Notes: generated by a model not told the origin, from the letters alone. Shown: positions 16,538 through 26,363, numbered from the stretch's first letter. The stretch: 34,810 nt of DNA from Pseudoalteromonas sp. FUC4 (GCF_008370255.1 NZ_SEUI01000001.1:1189026-1223835); one strand, 5' to 3'. Program-made: numbers and translations.

Positions 16538-17284
16538 TTAAACCATGTACATCGCGCCATTTACATGCAAAGTTTCACCTGATACATACGCAGCCGCGTC
16601 AGATGCTAAATAACATACTGCAGCTGCAATTTCGTCTGGTTGACCTAAACGCCCTGCTGGAACATTTGCAAGTGTTGCTGCTTTTTGCTCGTCAGTTAAG
16701 TCATCAGTCATATCAGTTTGAATAAAACCAGGTGCCACTACGTTTACTGTAATGCCACGTGATGCTACTTCGCGTGCAAGTGACTTAGAAAAACCAATGA
16801 CGCCTGCTTTAGCCGCTGCATAATTAGCTTGCCCTGCATTACCCATAGTGCCCACTACTGAGCCAATATTGATAATACGGCCTTTCTTTTTCTTCATCAT
16901 TGGACGAAGTACCGCTTTAGATAAACGGAAAATCGAGCTTAAGTTAGTGTCGATTATATCGTCCCACTCAGTCTCTTTCATACGCATTAATAGGTTGTCA
17001 CGTGTGATACCTGCGTTATTAACAAGTACGTCAACATCGCCAAAATCAGCTTTTATTGCAGCAAGTGTCGCTTCAATAGATGCAGGATCCGTTACGTTTA
17101 ATGCATAACCTTTACCATTTTCACCTAGGTACTCGCTAATTTTAGCAGCGCCTGACTCGCTTGTTGCAGTGCCTGCAACTTTTGCACCTTGCGCAACTAA
17201 TGTTGTTGCAATTGCTTTACCAATACCACGGCTAGCGCCAGTAATTAGGACAACCTTGCCCTCTAAAGAAAATAAATTAGACAT
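16538..17284 (-). CDS. fabG: 3-oxoacyl-ACP reductase FabG
   Basis: NADPH-dependent reductase of the beta-ketoacyl-ACP step of fatty acid elongation. The 248-residue short-chain dehydrogenase has the nucleotide motif TGASRGIG (15-22), NNAGI (89-93) and the catalytic S142, Y155 and K159 (NYAAAKAG). It starts 11 bases after the fabD stop with a weak AAGAG site. A 250-base gap to acpP follows. Confidence 0.97.
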   Translation of the reverse strand: MSNLFSLEGKVVLITGASRGIGKAIATTLVAQGAKVAGTATSESGAAKISEYLGENGKGYALNVTDPASIEATLAAIKADFGDVDVLVNNAGITRDNLLMRMKETEWDDIIDTNLSSIFRLSKAVLRPMMKKKKGRIINIGSVVGTMGNAGQANYAAAKAGVIGFSKSLAREVASRGITVNVVAPGFIQTDMTDDLTDEQKAATLANVPAGRLGQPDEIAAAVCYLASDAAAYVSGETLHVNGAMYMV

Positions 17285-17295
17285 TTTATATACTC

Positions 17296-18222
17296 TTATT
17301 TAGCTGCAGCGATTGAAGCGGCGTCGTTTACTGAGCCACAAACCATTGCTTTATCAATTCGTTTCGCAAGTCCTGTTAATACTTTACCAGGACCAAATTC
17401 GTAGCTTTGCGTTACATCTTGTGCAACCAAAGCTTGTACTGTTTCTGTCCAGCGAACTGGGCTGTAAAGCTGGCGTACTAGTGCATCTTTAATTGCATCA
17501 GCTGACGCTTGTGCTTTTACATCAACATTATTAATTACATCACACTTAGGTGTATTAAATGTTAAAGCAGCTAAGTCTACCGCTAGCTTATCAGCTGCTG
17601 GCTTCATTAGTTCACAATGCGAAGGTACACTAACAGAAAGTGGTAATGCGCGTTTAGCACCAGCATCTTTACATGCTTGTGATGCTCTATCTACTGCCGC
17701 TTTATGCCCTGCAATAACAACTTGGCCAGGAGAGTTGTAGTTAACTGGAGATACAACCTCACCTTGCGCTGAGGCAGCACATGCCGCTTTTATTTCTTCA
17801 TCGCCTAAGCCAATAATAGCAGCCATTGAACCTACACCTGCAGGTACAGCTTCTTGCATGTATAAACCACGGTTTTCAACAAGCTTAACAGCTTCGCTCA
17901 AGCTTAGTACGTCGCTACATACTAGTGCTGAGTATTCACCTAAGCTGTGACCGGCCATAACAACGTCTGCATCTGGGTTTGCTGCTAGCCAATCACGGTA
18001 AATAGCAACACTTGCAGTTAATAATGCAGGTTGTGTACGATGAGTTTGATTTAATTTTTCTTCTGGGCCATTAAGAACTAGCTCTGCTAAGTCGTAACCC
18101 AGTGCATCTGATGCTTCTGCAAATGTTGCTTTAACAATGTCAGAACTCTCTAGTAGCTCTTGTAACATACCAACGCTTTGCGAGCCTTGACCTGGGAATA
18201 GAAGTGCAATTTTTTGTGCCAT
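17296..18222 (-). CDS. fabD: Malonyl-CoA:ACP transacylase FabD
   Basis: Transfers malonate from CoA to ACP, supplying the extender unit. The 308-residue protein has the early GQGSQ motif, the nucleophile S93 in GHSLGEYSAL and H202 in SVPSHCELM, corresponding to S92 and H201 of E. coli. It is 52 bases downstream of plsX, where fabH stands in E. coli, and is followed closely by fabG. Confidence 0.97.
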   Translation of the reverse strand: MAQKIALLFPGQGSQSVGMLQELLESSDIVKATFAEASDALGYDLAELVLNGPEEKLNQTHRTQPALLTASVAIYRDWLAANPDADVVMAGHSLGEYSALVCSDVLSLSEAVKLVENRGLYMQEAVPAGVGSMAAIIGLGDEEIKAACAASAQGEVVSPVNYNSPGQVVIAGHKAAVDRASQACKDAGAKRALPLSVSVPSHCELMKPAADKLAVDLAALTFNTPKCDVINNVDVKAQASADAIKDALVRQLYSPVRWTETVQALVAQDVTQSYEFGPGKVLTGLAKRIDKAMVCGSVNDAASIAAAK

Positions 18223-18260
18223 ACTTTGCTCTTTTTAATTAAACAAATAAATAATGAAAT

Positions 18261-18294
18261 ACACGGCACATCAATTATTGATTAACCGCCGTGT
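18261..18294 (-). other. Nested hairpin across the plsX stop codon
   Basis: ACACGGC (18261-18267) pairs with GCCGTGT (18288-18294), with an inner ATCAAT/ATTGAT pairing. It covers the plsX stop at 18275-18277. Only scattered T residues follow on the minus strand, so termination would be weak; an mRNA processing or attenuation role is possible. Confidence 0.4.
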
Positions 18295-19315
18295 CTTTAG
18301 AATGTGTTTTTTCGAAAATAGCAGCTATTTTATCAGGAAGTTGACGTTCAACCTCTTTTACCGCTTCATCAATTGCTGCTTGAAATGCTTTAGCTGACGC
18401 ATTTCCATGACTTTTAACGACAATACCGCGCAATCCTACCAGAGAAGCGCCGTTATACTGGTCGGGGTTCACCCTTTTATAGAGTTTTTTTATTATTGGA
18501 CGCAATATAAACGCCATACATTTATATAAAAGGTGCTTTTCGAGCGCAGCTGTAAACTTATTCATAATAAGCTTGGCAATGCCTTCGCATGTTTTAAGCG
18601 CCACGTTACCCACAAAACCTTCGCATACAATAACATCAGCCTTGCCAGAAAAAATATCACTTCCTTCGCTGTAACCAATGTAATTAATGTGTGGGCTTTG
18701 CTGCATTAATTGTGCAGCTTGTTTAATGTCGTCGTGGCCTTTAATGTCCTCAGCGCCAATATTTAATAAGCTTACGCGAGGGTTATCGCAGCCAAGTGCT
18801 TGGCCAGCAACTATAGAGCCCATAATGCCAAACTGGTACAGCATTTGCGCATCGCAATGCACATTAGCACCTAAGTCGAGTAAATATACTGGGTTTTGGC
18901 TTTCTGTAGGAACAGATGAAATGAGTGCGGCACGTTTAACACCTGGCAGCATTTTTAATACGTAGTGAGCCATAAAAAATAAAGCGCCGGTATTACCTGA
19001 GCTAACACACGCTTGTGCTTCGCCCGATTTAACTAAATCAAGGGCAACACGCATAGATGAATCTTTTTTTGAACGTACAGCAATTGCAGGTTCGCAGGCG
19101 TTAGTGACTATTTCACTACAATGACGAATGATGAGCCTTGGATGAGATAAAGAATCGAGGGATTCGAGTTCTTTAGATATAACGTCTTCATTGCCACATA
19201 AAATGAGACTTAAATTGGCATGAGCGTTTACCGCATGAACGGCAGCAGGAATAGATGAACGGGGGCCGTAATCGCCCCCCATCATATCTAACGCTATGGT
19301 TAGATCTTTCAGCAT
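18275..19315 (-). CDS. plsX: Phosphate acyltransferase PlsX
   Basis: Makes acyl-phosphate from acyl-ACP, the donor for PlsY in phospholipid synthesis. The 346-residue protein has the typical N-terminus [14 protein letters not shown] and the conserved SSGNTGAL and [11 protein letters not shown] segments. The start is 12 bases after the rpmF stop. In E. coli the next gene is fabH; here it is fabD. Confidence 0.96.
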   Translation of the reverse strand: MLKDLTIALDMMGGDYGPRSSIPAAVHAVNAHANLSLILCGNEDVISKELESLDSLSHPRLIIRHCSEIVTNACEPAIAVRSKKDSSMRVALDLVKSGEAQACVSSGNTGALFFMAHYVLKMLPGVKRAALISSVPTESQNPVYLLDLGANVHCDAQMLYQFGIMGSIVAGQALGCDNPRVSLLNIGAEDIKGHDDIKQAAQLMQQSPHINYIGYSEGSDIFSGKADVIVCEGFVGNVALKTCEGIAKLIMNKFTAALEKHLLYKCMAFILRPIIKKLYKRVNPDQYNGASLVGLRGIVVKSHGNASAKAFQAAIDEAVKEVERQLPDKIAAIFEKTHSKDTAVNQ

Positions 19316-19327
19316 ATAAGTAATCTC

Positions 19328-19498
19328 TTATTTAGAAATTACTTGAACGCCTTTGTAGTAACCATCTGCAGTCACATGGTGACGACGATGAGTCTCACCA
19401 GATGTTTGATCTACAGTTAAAGTTGGACCACTGATCGCATCGTGTGAACGGCGCATGCCGCGTCTTGCACGAGACTTTTTGCTTTTTTGTACAGCCAT
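19328..19498 (-). CDS. rpmF: 50S ribosomal protein L32
   Basis: Small basic ribosomal protein of 56 residues beginning [20 protein letters not shown] and ending [10 protein letters not shown]. The zinc-binding cysteines found in some bacterial L32 proteins are absent, as in enterobacteria. A strong AGGAG site precedes the ATG in the 9-base gap after yceD. yceD-rpmF-plsX is a conserved arrangement linking ribosome and lipid synthesis. Confidence 0.97.
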   Translation of the reverse strand: MAVQKSKKSRARRGMRRSHDAISGPTLTVDQTSGETHRRHHVTADGYYKGVQVISK

Positions 19499-19507
19499 AG
19501 TCTTCTC

Positions 19508-20032
19508 CTAAGAATCTTTCTTAAGTTGTTTCAAAATATCAAATGGATTAGGTTTATCATCTTCCGCCTTTAATACACCAAAGCTGGCAGGCTTTGCTGA
19601 ATAACTGCATGAAGCTTCGTTGTGGGTAGCCACTAATGGAATTGCTAAAATTAGTTCGTCTTCAATTAAATCAAAAACGTTAACTTCACCATTTTCATCA
19701 AGTGCTACTTCGTCGTAGTCTTCAGGAAAAATATCTAACTCTGTATCTTCACCTACTGGTGAATATGCAAAGTCTTGAACCAAATCCAACCCTAAATCAC
19801 CATTACAACGTTGACAAATGACAGTAACATGTGTGGACAAATTGCCTCTAATCACAGCGAAACCTTGATCATCGTTTTTGCAATGTATTTTTACCGCTAT
19901 TTCACCTACTTCTTCCTGCACAACTTTCTCTAAACGAGTAAGTTTTTCAAGCGGTACAATTCCGTCATACGATAAACGGTGCTGCGCTGCTTTGCCTGGA
20001 TGAAGAGTGATGGGAATTTTCACCTTTTGCAT
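19508..20032 (-). CDS. yceD: YceD/DUF177 family protein
   Basis: The 174-residue protein of the DUF177 family is acidic in its C-terminal half and carries a CQRCNG motif in the middle (VTVICQRCNGDLGLD). Its family is linked to 23S rRNA accumulation or ribosome assembly (known mainly from plant and E. coli work), and it is nearly always next to rpmF, as here. The ATG at 20032 has no visible Shine-Dalgarno sequence. First gene of the long minus-strand cluster; it diverges from the maf-type gene. Confidence 0.92.
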   Translation of the reverse strand: MQKVKIPITLHPGKAAQHRLSYDGIVPLEKLTRLEKVVQEEVGEIAVKIHCKNDDQGFAVIRGNLSTHVTVICQRCNGDLGLDLVQDFAYSPVGEDTELDIFPEDYDEVALDENGEVNVFDLIEDELILAIPLVATHNEASCSYSAKPASFGVLKAEDDKPNPFDILKQLKKDS

Positions 20033-20163
20033 AGGGGCTGCATCATATAGATAGTTAGTTTGTTAGTCAAAGTAAAAAACCATTTTTACTTGGTTTTTAA
20101 CGTGTTTTACTCTCGGATCTGATTTATCCTAACTCAATCTGAATTATCGTAGGAAAACAGTCC

Positions 20164-20766
20164 ATGAAGCTTCCACTCATTTTAGCGTCAAGCTCGCCTT
20201 TTAGGCAGTCTTTATTACAAAAATTTAATTTACCCTTTGATACGTTTTCACCCGACGTTGACGAATCAGCACTTGAATGCGAAACACCTACTGAACTGGT
20301 TAAGCGTTTAAGTGAGTTAAAAGCCTCAGCAGCTAATAAACACTTTAAAAAAGGGTTAGCAATTGGATCAGACCAAGTCGCTGTGTTTAACAATCAAATT
20401 TTAGGTAAACCGCACAATAAACAAAATGCTCTAAAACAACTAAATTTATTTAGCGGTAATACTGTAACATTTTTAACTGGGCTTTGTGTTTACGATATTG
20501 TAACTGGCACTAAAAAAACCTGTGTAGAACCTTTTAATGTGACGTTTAAAACACTAAGTGATGCACAAATTAGTGCTTATTGCGACGCAGAGCAGCCTTA
20601 TAATTGTGCTGGCAGCTTTAAAAGTGAAGGGTTGGGTATCTGTTTATTTGAAAAACTAAGCGGAGACGATCCTAATAGCTTAATTGGATTACCATTAATT
20701 AAACTCAGCCAATTACTGGCTGAGTTTGGTATTGATGTACTTACTGCTCAAACAAGTTCTAGTTAA
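20164..20766 (+). CDS. yceF: Maf-family nucleotide pyrophosphatase, YceF type
   Basis: House-cleaning pyrophosphatase; the YceF subgroup hydrolyses 7-methyl-GTP. The 200-residue protein begins MKLPLILASSSPFRQSLLQKF with the Maf motif, has GSDQVAVF in the middle and the YceF-type CAGSFKSEGLGICLFE near the C-terminus. The start has a GTAGGA site. It is divergent from yceD as in E. coli and ends 5 bases from the converging HAD gene, with no clear terminator between. Confidence 0.93.
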   Translation: MKLPLILASSSPFRQSLLQKFNLPFDTFSPDVDESALECETPTELVKRLSELKASAANKHFKKGLAIGSDQVAVFNNQILGKPHNKQNALKQLNLFSGNTVTFLTGLCVYDIVTGTKKTCVEPFNVTFKTLSDAQISAYCDAEQPYNCAGSFKSEGLGICLFEKLSGDDPNSLIGLPLIKLSQLLAEFGIDVLTAQTSSS

Positions 20767-20771
20767 ATAAA

Positions 20772-21425
20772 TTAACCAAGCAAAACCTGTTGCAATTGCA
20801 GATAATTATCTACCGTTGCAACAGGACTAAGCTCATTTAGCTGCTGTGCGTTATGTACACCCATTGTTACGCCAATTCTATCCATGCCTGCAGCTTTTGC
20901 CATAGTCATGTCTATTTGGGTATCACCAATCATTACAGCGTCTTGAGCGCTTATGCCAAGTTCTTTAAGTAATTGATACAACATATCTGGAGAGGGCTTT
21001 GATTGCGCTTCGTCACTAGTTCGTGTTGCACTAAAAAAGTGGCGCAATTTACTTTGCTCAAGTAAACGCTCTAATCCATCTCAACCTTTACCTGTTGCAA
21101 CCGCTAAAACAATGCTCTGCTCTTTTAAGGCACCTAAAACGTTTGCAACATTATCAAATACAGGAGTTGGTGTGGTATCAACACTATATTGGTGTTTATA
21201 CCCTTTAATTAGCGCTTGATGCTGCGCGACATTATCGGGAAATAAAACATCAATTGCTTTTTCAAGCGACATACCAATAATGTTTTTAATTGCTAAATCA
21301 CTTGGTGACACTAAATTAAGTGACTCAGCACTACTACGAATACAGTTAACTATTTTAGTGACTGAATCCATAACGGTGCCATCCCAATCAAAAATGACGA
21401 GCTTATATTTTTTAATTGGCGTCAC
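20772..21425 (-). pseudogene. HAD-family phosphatase gene interrupted by one in-frame TGA
   Basis: The 218-codon frame encodes a phosphoglycolate-phosphatase-like HAD hydrolase: motif I VIFDWDGTVMDS (D13 and D15), motif II in LAVATGKG, the SKPSPDML lysine and motif IV GDTQIDMTMAKAAG. Everything stays in one frame except a TGA at 21083-21081, directly after VATGKG. The next residues, DGLERLLEQSKLRHFFSATR, continue the family pattern VATGKxRxGLxR, so the codon was probably CGA (Arg) changed by one C-to-T transition. The product would stop at 114 residues, before motifs III and IV, and be inactive. It is 5 bases after rluC in the same operon. A sequencing error or read-through cannot be excluded. 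Confidence 0.82.
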
Positions 21426-21430
21426 TGCAA

Positions 21431-22390
21431 TCAGTGTTTTGCGTCTCGTAATTTTAGTAATGTATTTTTAAGCGTTTTATCAAGGGGCGCTTCAATACGC
21501 ATCGTTGTTTCGTTTTTAGGATGATAAAAACTTAAATCGTGTGCATGTAAGAATAAACGGTTTAACCCAACTTTACGCATAGATTCATCAAACCCCTGGT
21601 CACCGTATTTATCATCGCACGCGATAGGATGACCTTTACACTGTGTATGAACACGAATTTGGTGCGTACGTCCTGTAACAGGTGATGCTTGTACAAGTGA
21701 GCAATCGTTAAAACGTTCAAGTACTTTAAAACGCGTATGCGAAGGCTTGCCCTCAGTGTTATCTACACGTACTACGCGCTCACCCGATTTAAGTGTATTT
21801 TTACGCAGCCCTTCGGTTACGTTTTTAGTTTTAGAGTCCCACTGCCCTTCTACAAGAGCCCAGTAATTTTTTTCCATCGTTTTTTCACGAAGTTGTTCAT
21901 GCAATGCTGTTAACACAGAACGGCGCTTTGCTATAAGTAAACAGCCCGAAGTATCGCGGTCAAGCCTATGAACTAGCTCAAGACTACGTTCCTCTGGGCG
22001 AAGCGCGCGCAATGCTTCAATTAAACCATAACTTAAACCACTGCCACCATGAACAGCCATACCTGAAGGTTTATTTATAACAATAAGGTATTTATCTTCA
22101 AATAAAATATCGTCTTCTAGGCGAGTTACTTTGTCTAGTTTTGATGGTACAAACTCTTCACGCTCAGCAACTCTGATAGGTGCAATACGCAGTACATCGT
22201 CAAGCTGTAGTTTATATACAGGCTTAATACGCTTTTTATTAACGCGTACCTCACCTTTACGCAAAAGTTTATAAATAGCGCTTTTAGGCACCCCTTTTAA
22301 ATGGGTAATAAGAAAGTTATCAATACGCTGACCTAAATGGTCTTCATTGATCGTGACATAAGTTACTTGTAAGTCGTTTTTTTCTGACAT
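21431..22390 (-). CDS. rluC: 23S rRNA pseudouridine synthase RluC
   Basis: Makes pseudouridines at 955, 2504 and 2580 of 23S rRNA in E. coli. The 319-residue protein has an N-terminal S4 RNA-binding domain (about 20-80), the HRLDRDTSG motif with catalytic D144 and the downstream GRTHQIRVH segment. It is divergent from rne across the long rne leader, as in E. coli, and followed by the HAD gene. Length equals the E. coli protein. Confidence 0.95.
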   Translation of the reverse strand: MSEKNDLQVTYVTINEDHLGQRIDNFLITHLKGVPKSAIYKLLRKGEVRVNKKRIKPVYKLQLDDVLRIAPIRVAEREEFVPSKLDKVTRLEDDILFEDKYLIVINKPSGMAVHGGSGLSYGLIEALRALRPEERSLELVHRLDRDTSGCLLIAKRRSVLTALHEQLREKTMEKNYWALVEGQWDSKTKNVTEGLRKNTLKSGERVVRVDNTEGKPSHTRFKVLERFNDCSLVQASPVTGRTHQIRVHTQCKGHPIACDDKYGDQGFDESMRKVGLNRLFLHAHDLSFYHPKNETTMRIEAPLDKTLKNTLLKLRDAKH

Positions 22391-22702
22391 TGCCTAATCA
22401 CTAATTTAAGTAAAATAATTTAGTTGCTAACACTGTAATAATAGTGGGATAATCAGCAGCGCAAATATTTAGTATTTGCAAATAACAACGGTGCTTTTTA
22501 ACACATTAAAACATTCGTGATGCACATTCTGGGTAGCCGATCATACAGATCCGAGTTAAGTTTTCCAAAGCTTTTATGCCTCCTCAGTTAACACGTGCGA
22601 TCAATTAACGGCAATGCGCGTAATATATTGCTGGTTAAGTTTGAACATGAAGCGATTTTTAATGTGCTAGAGAAAGCAATGAACAGATAATTTGTCTGAT
22701 AG

Positions 22703-22726
22703 TGACGACGTAAAAAACGTCGTTCA
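22703..22726 (+). other. rne leader hairpin A
   Basis: ACGACGT (22705-22711) pairs with ACGTCGT (22717-22723) around five A; the stem can extend by TGA/TCA with one bulged T. Confidence 0.5.
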
Positions 22727-22759
22727 GCACTAGCTCAATTATTGTAGTACCGTACAGCA

Positions 22760-22794
22760 GCTTATTTAGAATTAAAAAAATCTAATAAATAAGC
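22760..22794 (+). other. rne leader hairpin B
   Basis: GCTTATTTAGA (22760-22770) pairs with TCTA and AATAAGC (within 22781-22794) with a small bulge and an A-rich loop. Confidence 0.45.
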
Positions 22795-22991
22795 GTTCAT
22801 TAACATCGGTAGCGATTTTTGCTCTTAAAACGGATATTAGCGATACATCAGTATGTATTGCTCACCAACTTAATGAGCCCTACGCACCTAATATGAATGA
22901 TATTTAGTAAGATTAATATGACAGGCCGACTTCTGGGTAAAACTTGTAAACGTAGCTGAAAAGCCGACAGTTTTAGCACCATTAAGAATTT

Positions 22992-23013
22992 AATAGCGAT
23001 AATAATCGCTATT
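22992..23013 (+). other. rne leader hairpin C
   Basis: Perfect 9-bp stem AATAGCGAT/ATCGCTATT with a 4-base AATA loop, about 150 bases before the rne ATG. Confidence 0.55.
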
Positions 23014-23069
23014 GTTTGCCAGCATTTAAAATACTGCATACGAAATACAGAGCCGTTCCGTTAAAGACC

Positions 23070-23083
23070 CAGTCGTGAGGCTG
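23070..23083 (+). other. rne leader GNRA-tetraloop hairpin
   Basis: CAGTC/GGCTG closes a GTGA loop (GNRA class), flanked by AAAGACC on the left and CACATTCT on the right, about 80 bases before the ATG. The placement suits the RNase E-sensing element known from the E. coli rne 5' leader (Rfam family rne5), which would need a covariance search to confirm. Confidence 0.5.
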
Positions 23084-23162
23084 CACATTCTAAAAATAGG
23101 GACAACTGAACAGGCGAGAAAAACATCGTCATGTCAGCGACATAAATAAGTAGAGTAACAAT

Positions 23163-26100
23163 ATGAAACGTATGCTAATCAATGCAACGCAGCAAGAAGA
23201 AATGCGCGTAGCACTGGTTGATGGCCAGCGCCTTTATGATTTAGATATCGAAAGCCCAGGTCACGAACAGAAAAAAGCCAATATTTATAAAGGCAAAATC
23301 ACTCGCATTGAACCATCTCTTGAAGCAGCATTTGTTGATTACGGTGCTGACCGCCATGGTTTCCTTCCTTTAAAAGAAATTGCCCGTACTTACTTCCCTG
23401 CAGGTTACACTTTTCATGGTCGCCCTAACATTCGCGACGTAATAAAAGAAGGTCAAGAAGTAATAGTACAAGTTGATAAAGAAGAACGCGGCCAAAAAGG
23501 CGCAGCGTTAACTACTTTTATCAGTGTTGCTGGTAGCTATTTAGTACTTATGCCTAATAACCCTCGCGCCGGCGGTATTTCTCGTCGAATTGAAGGTGAT
23601 GAGCGTACTGAACTTAAAGAAGCATTAGGTCGTTTAGAACTTCCTAAAGGTATGGGCTTAATTGTTCGTACAGCGGGTGTTGGTAAATCGTTTGAAGAAC
23701 TTAACTACGATTTAAAAGCATTATTAGTACACTGGGATGCAATTAAACAAGCAGCCGACAGTGCTAAAGCACCGTTTTTAATTCATCAAGAAAGCAACGT
23801 GATTTTCCGCGCAATACGTGATTATTTACGTCGCGACATTGGCGAAATTTTAATTGATAAACCACGTGTTTTTGAAGAAGCTAAAGCGCACATTGAGCGT
23901 TTTCGCCCTGACTTTATGAGCCGTGTTAAGCTTTATCAAGGTGACACTCCTTTATTTACGCATTACCAAATTGAAAGCCAAATTGAGTCTGCGTTCCAAC
24001 GTGAAGTACGCTTGCCTTCTGGTGGTTCAATTGTTATTGACCCAACTGAAGCACTAACGTCTATCGATATCAACTCGTCTAAGGCAACTAAAGGCGGCGA
24101 TATTGAAGAGACAGCACTTAATACAAACTTAGAAGCGGCCGACGAAATTGCACGTCAATTACGTCTTCGTGACCTTGGTGGTTTAATTGTAATCGACTTT
24201 ATCGATATGACTCCTCCACGCCATCAACGTGAAGTAGAGAATCGCTTAAAAGATGCAGCGCGCCCAGACCGTGCTCGTGTTCAAATTGGTAAAATTTCAC
24301 GCTTTGGTTTACTTGAAATGTCGCGTCAGCGTTTGCGTCCTTCATTAGGTGAAGCAAGCCAAGGCCCATGTCCACGTTGTAGTGGCCAAGGTACTATTCG
24401 TTCAAACGAATCAATTGCGCTTTCAATTCTTCGCTTAATTGAAGAAGAAGCAATTAAAGACAATACAGCACAAGTAAATGCACAAGTGCCTGTTGCTGTT
24501 GCCGCTTATTTATTAAATGAGCAACGCCGTAGTGTTCACCGCATTGAAAAACATCATAAATGTGACGTAGTGATTATTCCAAATCAACATATGGAAACAC
24601 CACATTATGAAGTTATGCGTTTACGTAAAGACGAAACACTTGAAACTGTAAGCTATGGACAAGTTGTTGCGCCAGAGCCTGAAGTATTTGAGATGTCAAA
24701 ATCGCCAAGTGCACCAGTACGTGAAGAGCCAATGCTAAAAGGCGTAGTTATGCCTTCTACTCCTGCTCCACAAGCAGCTCCGACTAAAGCTGTAACACCT
24801 GCTGCGCCAGTACAAATTAAAACTGGAGGTGGCTTACTTGCTGCTATTGGTAATTGGTTTAAGGCGTTATTTGCAAGTGAATCTGAAGAAGAGAAAAAAG
24901 AAGCTGTAGAAAAAGAGCAGCAAGAAGCGCGTAATAACGCTCGTCGTGGTAACGATAACCGTCGTCGTAATAACAATCAACGTCGTCGTAATAATAACCC
25001 ACGCACTAACAAGCCGCGCAATGAGCGTCCAGCCGCTGAAGAGGAAGCTAAAACTGACTCAGCAGCAAGCACAGAGACTCAAGAGAGAAGCGAGAACCGC
25101 AACAAGCGCCGTCGTAATCCTAACTCTCGTAAGCGCCCAGAGCATAAAAACCAAGAAAAAGATCAAGTTAAAACTGAAGCCCCTGCAAAGGCACAAGTAG
25201 AAACTGATTCTAAACCAGCACAAGCTGCAGAGCCTAAAGAGCAAAAGCCTAAAGTTCGCCGCCAACGTCGTAACATACGTAAAAAAGTACGTCTGCAAGA
25301 TGAAAAAGCTGAGCAAGCTAACTCAACAGAGCAAGCACCTGAGCAAACGGTTGTAACTGAAACTCCACAAGTTCAAGAGCAAGCTCCTGCTGTAGAAAAG
25401 CAAAAGCAAACTCCGGCAGAAAAAACAGCTCACATTAAAGAAGAGAAAGTTGATGTTGTTGATTTTAACGATGAAACAGCAGCTACTGAAGACGAGCAAG
25501 AGCAAACGCGTACACGTTCACGCCGTTCTCCTCGTCATCTTCGTGCATCTGGTCAACGTCGTCGTCGCCCTGAAGGTGAAGCAGAAGTTAAATCTGATGA
25601 AGCTCCTGCATTTATTCCAGTTGCTGATCAAGCTGCTGCAGAATACGAAGCAGAACTTAAAGCTAAATCAGAAGAAACACCGGTAGATGCGTCGCAACAA
25701 ATTGAACAAGCCGTTGCGGTTGAAGACTTAGCAAAAGTTGAAGCTGTAAAAGAGCCAGTAAAAGCTAAAGAACCGGCTAAAGCTGAAACGCCAGTAGTAA
25801 CTGAAGAGCCTACTAAAGTTGAAGCGCCAGTAGTAACTGAAGAGCCTGCTAAAGCAGAAACGCCAGTAGCCACTGAAGAACCTGCTAAAGTTGAAACACC
25901 AGTAGCCACCGAAGAGCCTGCTAAAGTTGAAACACCAGTAGCCACTGAAGAGCCTGCTAAAGCTGAAACGCCAGTAGCCACTGAAGAGACTGCTAAAGCT
26001 GAAACACCAGTAGCCACTGAAGAGCCTGCTAAAGTTGAAACACCAGTAGCAACTGAAGAGCCTGCTAAAGCTGAAACGCCAGTAGTAACTGAAGAGCCTG

Positions 26101-26348
26101 CTAAAGTTGAAGCAAAAGTGAAAACTGAAAAATCAGCACCGCATGTTAAAACAGCGGTTACTCAAGGGTCAGCAAGTGCGCCAATGGCACAACCTACTCC
26201 TGTAGCTGATAGCGAAGTAAAACATACGTGTGTTGCAATGGCTCACGATAAACGTGAACTAGTGCCAGACAGTGGTTTACGAGCAGGTTCAATCAAACCT
26301 GCTGGTCGTGCAAGCTCTGCAATGACTAAAACAATGAGTGTTGATTAA
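23163..26348 (+). CDS. rne: Ribonuclease E
   Basis: Essential endonuclease and scaffold of the RNA degradosome. The 1061-residue protein has an N-terminal catalytic half with the S1 domain (about 35-125), 5' sensor, and DNase I-like part with metal-binding D302 (TSIDINSS) and D345 (VIDFIDM). The zinc-link C403 and C406 in CPRCSGQG joins the dimers. The C-terminal half is disordered: a membrane-binding amphipathic helix [16 protein letters not shown] (about 555-570), Arg-rich RNA-binding tracts (about 589-622, and [20 protein letters not shown], as in E. coli), ten 12-residue repeats, and an end with [11 protein letters not shown] that may serve PNPase binding. Very long 5' leader; strong terminator after the stop. 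Confidence 0.97.
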   Translation: MKRMLINATQQEEMRVALVDGQRLYDLDIESPGHEQKKANIYKGKITRIEPSLEAAFVDYGADRHGFLPLKEIARTYFPAGYTFHGRPNIRDVIKEGQEVIVQVDKEERGQKGAALTTFISVAGSYLVLMPNNPRAGGISRRIEGDERTELKEALGRLELPKGMGLIVRTAGVGKSFEELNYDLKALLVHWDAIKQAADSAKAPFLIHQESNVIFRAIRDYLRRDIGEILIDKPRVFEEAKAHIERFRPDFMSRVKLYQGDTPLFTHYQIESQIESAFQREVRLPSGGSIVIDPTEALTSIDINSSKATKGGDIEETALNTNLEAADEIARQLRLRDLGGLIVIDFIDMTPPRHQREVENRLKDAARPDRARVQIGKISRFGLLEMSRQRLRPSLGEASQGPCPRCSGQGTIRSNESIALSILRLIEEEAIKDNTAQVNAQVPVAVAAYLLNEQRRSVHRIEKHHKCDVVIIPNQHMETPHYEVMRLRKDETLETVSYGQVVAPEPEVFEMSKSPSAPVREEPMLKGVVMPSTPAPQAAPTKAVTPAAPVQIKTGGGLLAAIGNWFKALFASESEEEKKEAVEKEQQEARNNARRGNDNRRRNNNQRRRNNNPRTNKPRNERPAAEEEAKTDSAASTETQERSENRNKRRRNPNSRKRPEHKNQEKDQVKTEAPAKAQVETDSKPAQAAEPKEQKPKVRRQRRNIRKKVRLQDEKAEQANSTEQAPEQTVVTETPQVQEQAPAVEKQKQTPAEKTAHIKEEKVDVVDFNDETAATEDEQEQTRTRSRRSPRHLRASGQRRRRPEGEAEVKSDEAPAFIPVADQAAAEYEAELKAKSEETPVDASQQIEQAVAVEDLAKVEAVKEPVKAKEPAKAETPVVTEEPTKVEAPVVTEEPAKAETPVATEEPAKVETPVATEEPAKVETPVATEEPAKAETPVATEETAKAETPVATEEPAKVETPVATEEPAKAETPVVTEEPAKVEAKVKTEKSAPHVKTAVTQGSASAPMAQPTPVADSEVKHTCVAMAHDKRELVPDSGLRAGSIKPAGRASSAMTKTMSVD
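25770..26129 (+). repeat. Ten tandem 36-bp repeats inside rne
   Basis: Ten in-frame units encode variants of EPAKxETPVxTE. Copies differ mainly at A/V in position 5 (AKA or AKV) and A/V in position 10; one unit has ETAK, one has EPTK and the last degenerates to EAKVKTE. Several units are almost identical in DNA. This makes an acidic, proline-rich, extended segment of 120 residues between the Arg-rich tract and the C-terminal end. Copy number is likely to vary among strains. Confidence 0.9.
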
Positions 26349-26363
26349 TAACTAACATTCATT

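Larger units (their letters stand above)
22391..23162 (+). promoter_or_regulatory. 772-bp rluC/rne divergent region with structured rne leader
   Basis: No convincing gene is seen. It must hold both promoters and the rne 5' leader, which in E. coli mediates feedback control of rne mRNA by RNase E. Visible structures are listed separately: hairpins at 22703-22726, 22760-22794, 22992-23013 and 23070-23083. The words CGTGA and TGCACATTCT occur together twice (around 22516-22530 and 23074-23091). The exact promoters could not be assigned. Confidence 0.7.

Noticed and set aside
18223..18274. A remnant of fabH in the plsX-fabD gap
   Set aside because: The 52 bases show no KAS III motif in any frame.
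21081..21083. TGA as a selenocysteine codon
   Set aside because: The position is not a catalytic cysteine site in HAD enzymes, and I saw no SECIS-like hairpin directly after the codon.
22848..23039. 63-residue minus-strand frame in the rne leader
   Set aside because: Low-complexity hydrophobic product without family likeness; it overlaps leader hairpin C on the other strand and has no ribosome binding site.
25628..26017. 129-residue minus-strand frame with repeated [12 protein letters not shown]
   Set aside because: It is the antisense of the rne repeats; the repetition comes from the plus-strand coding units, and there is no ribosome binding site.
25770..26129. Possible CRISPR array from the regular 36-bp repeats
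   Set aside because: The units are contiguous with no unique spacers, stay in frame and encode a protein segment of RNase E.
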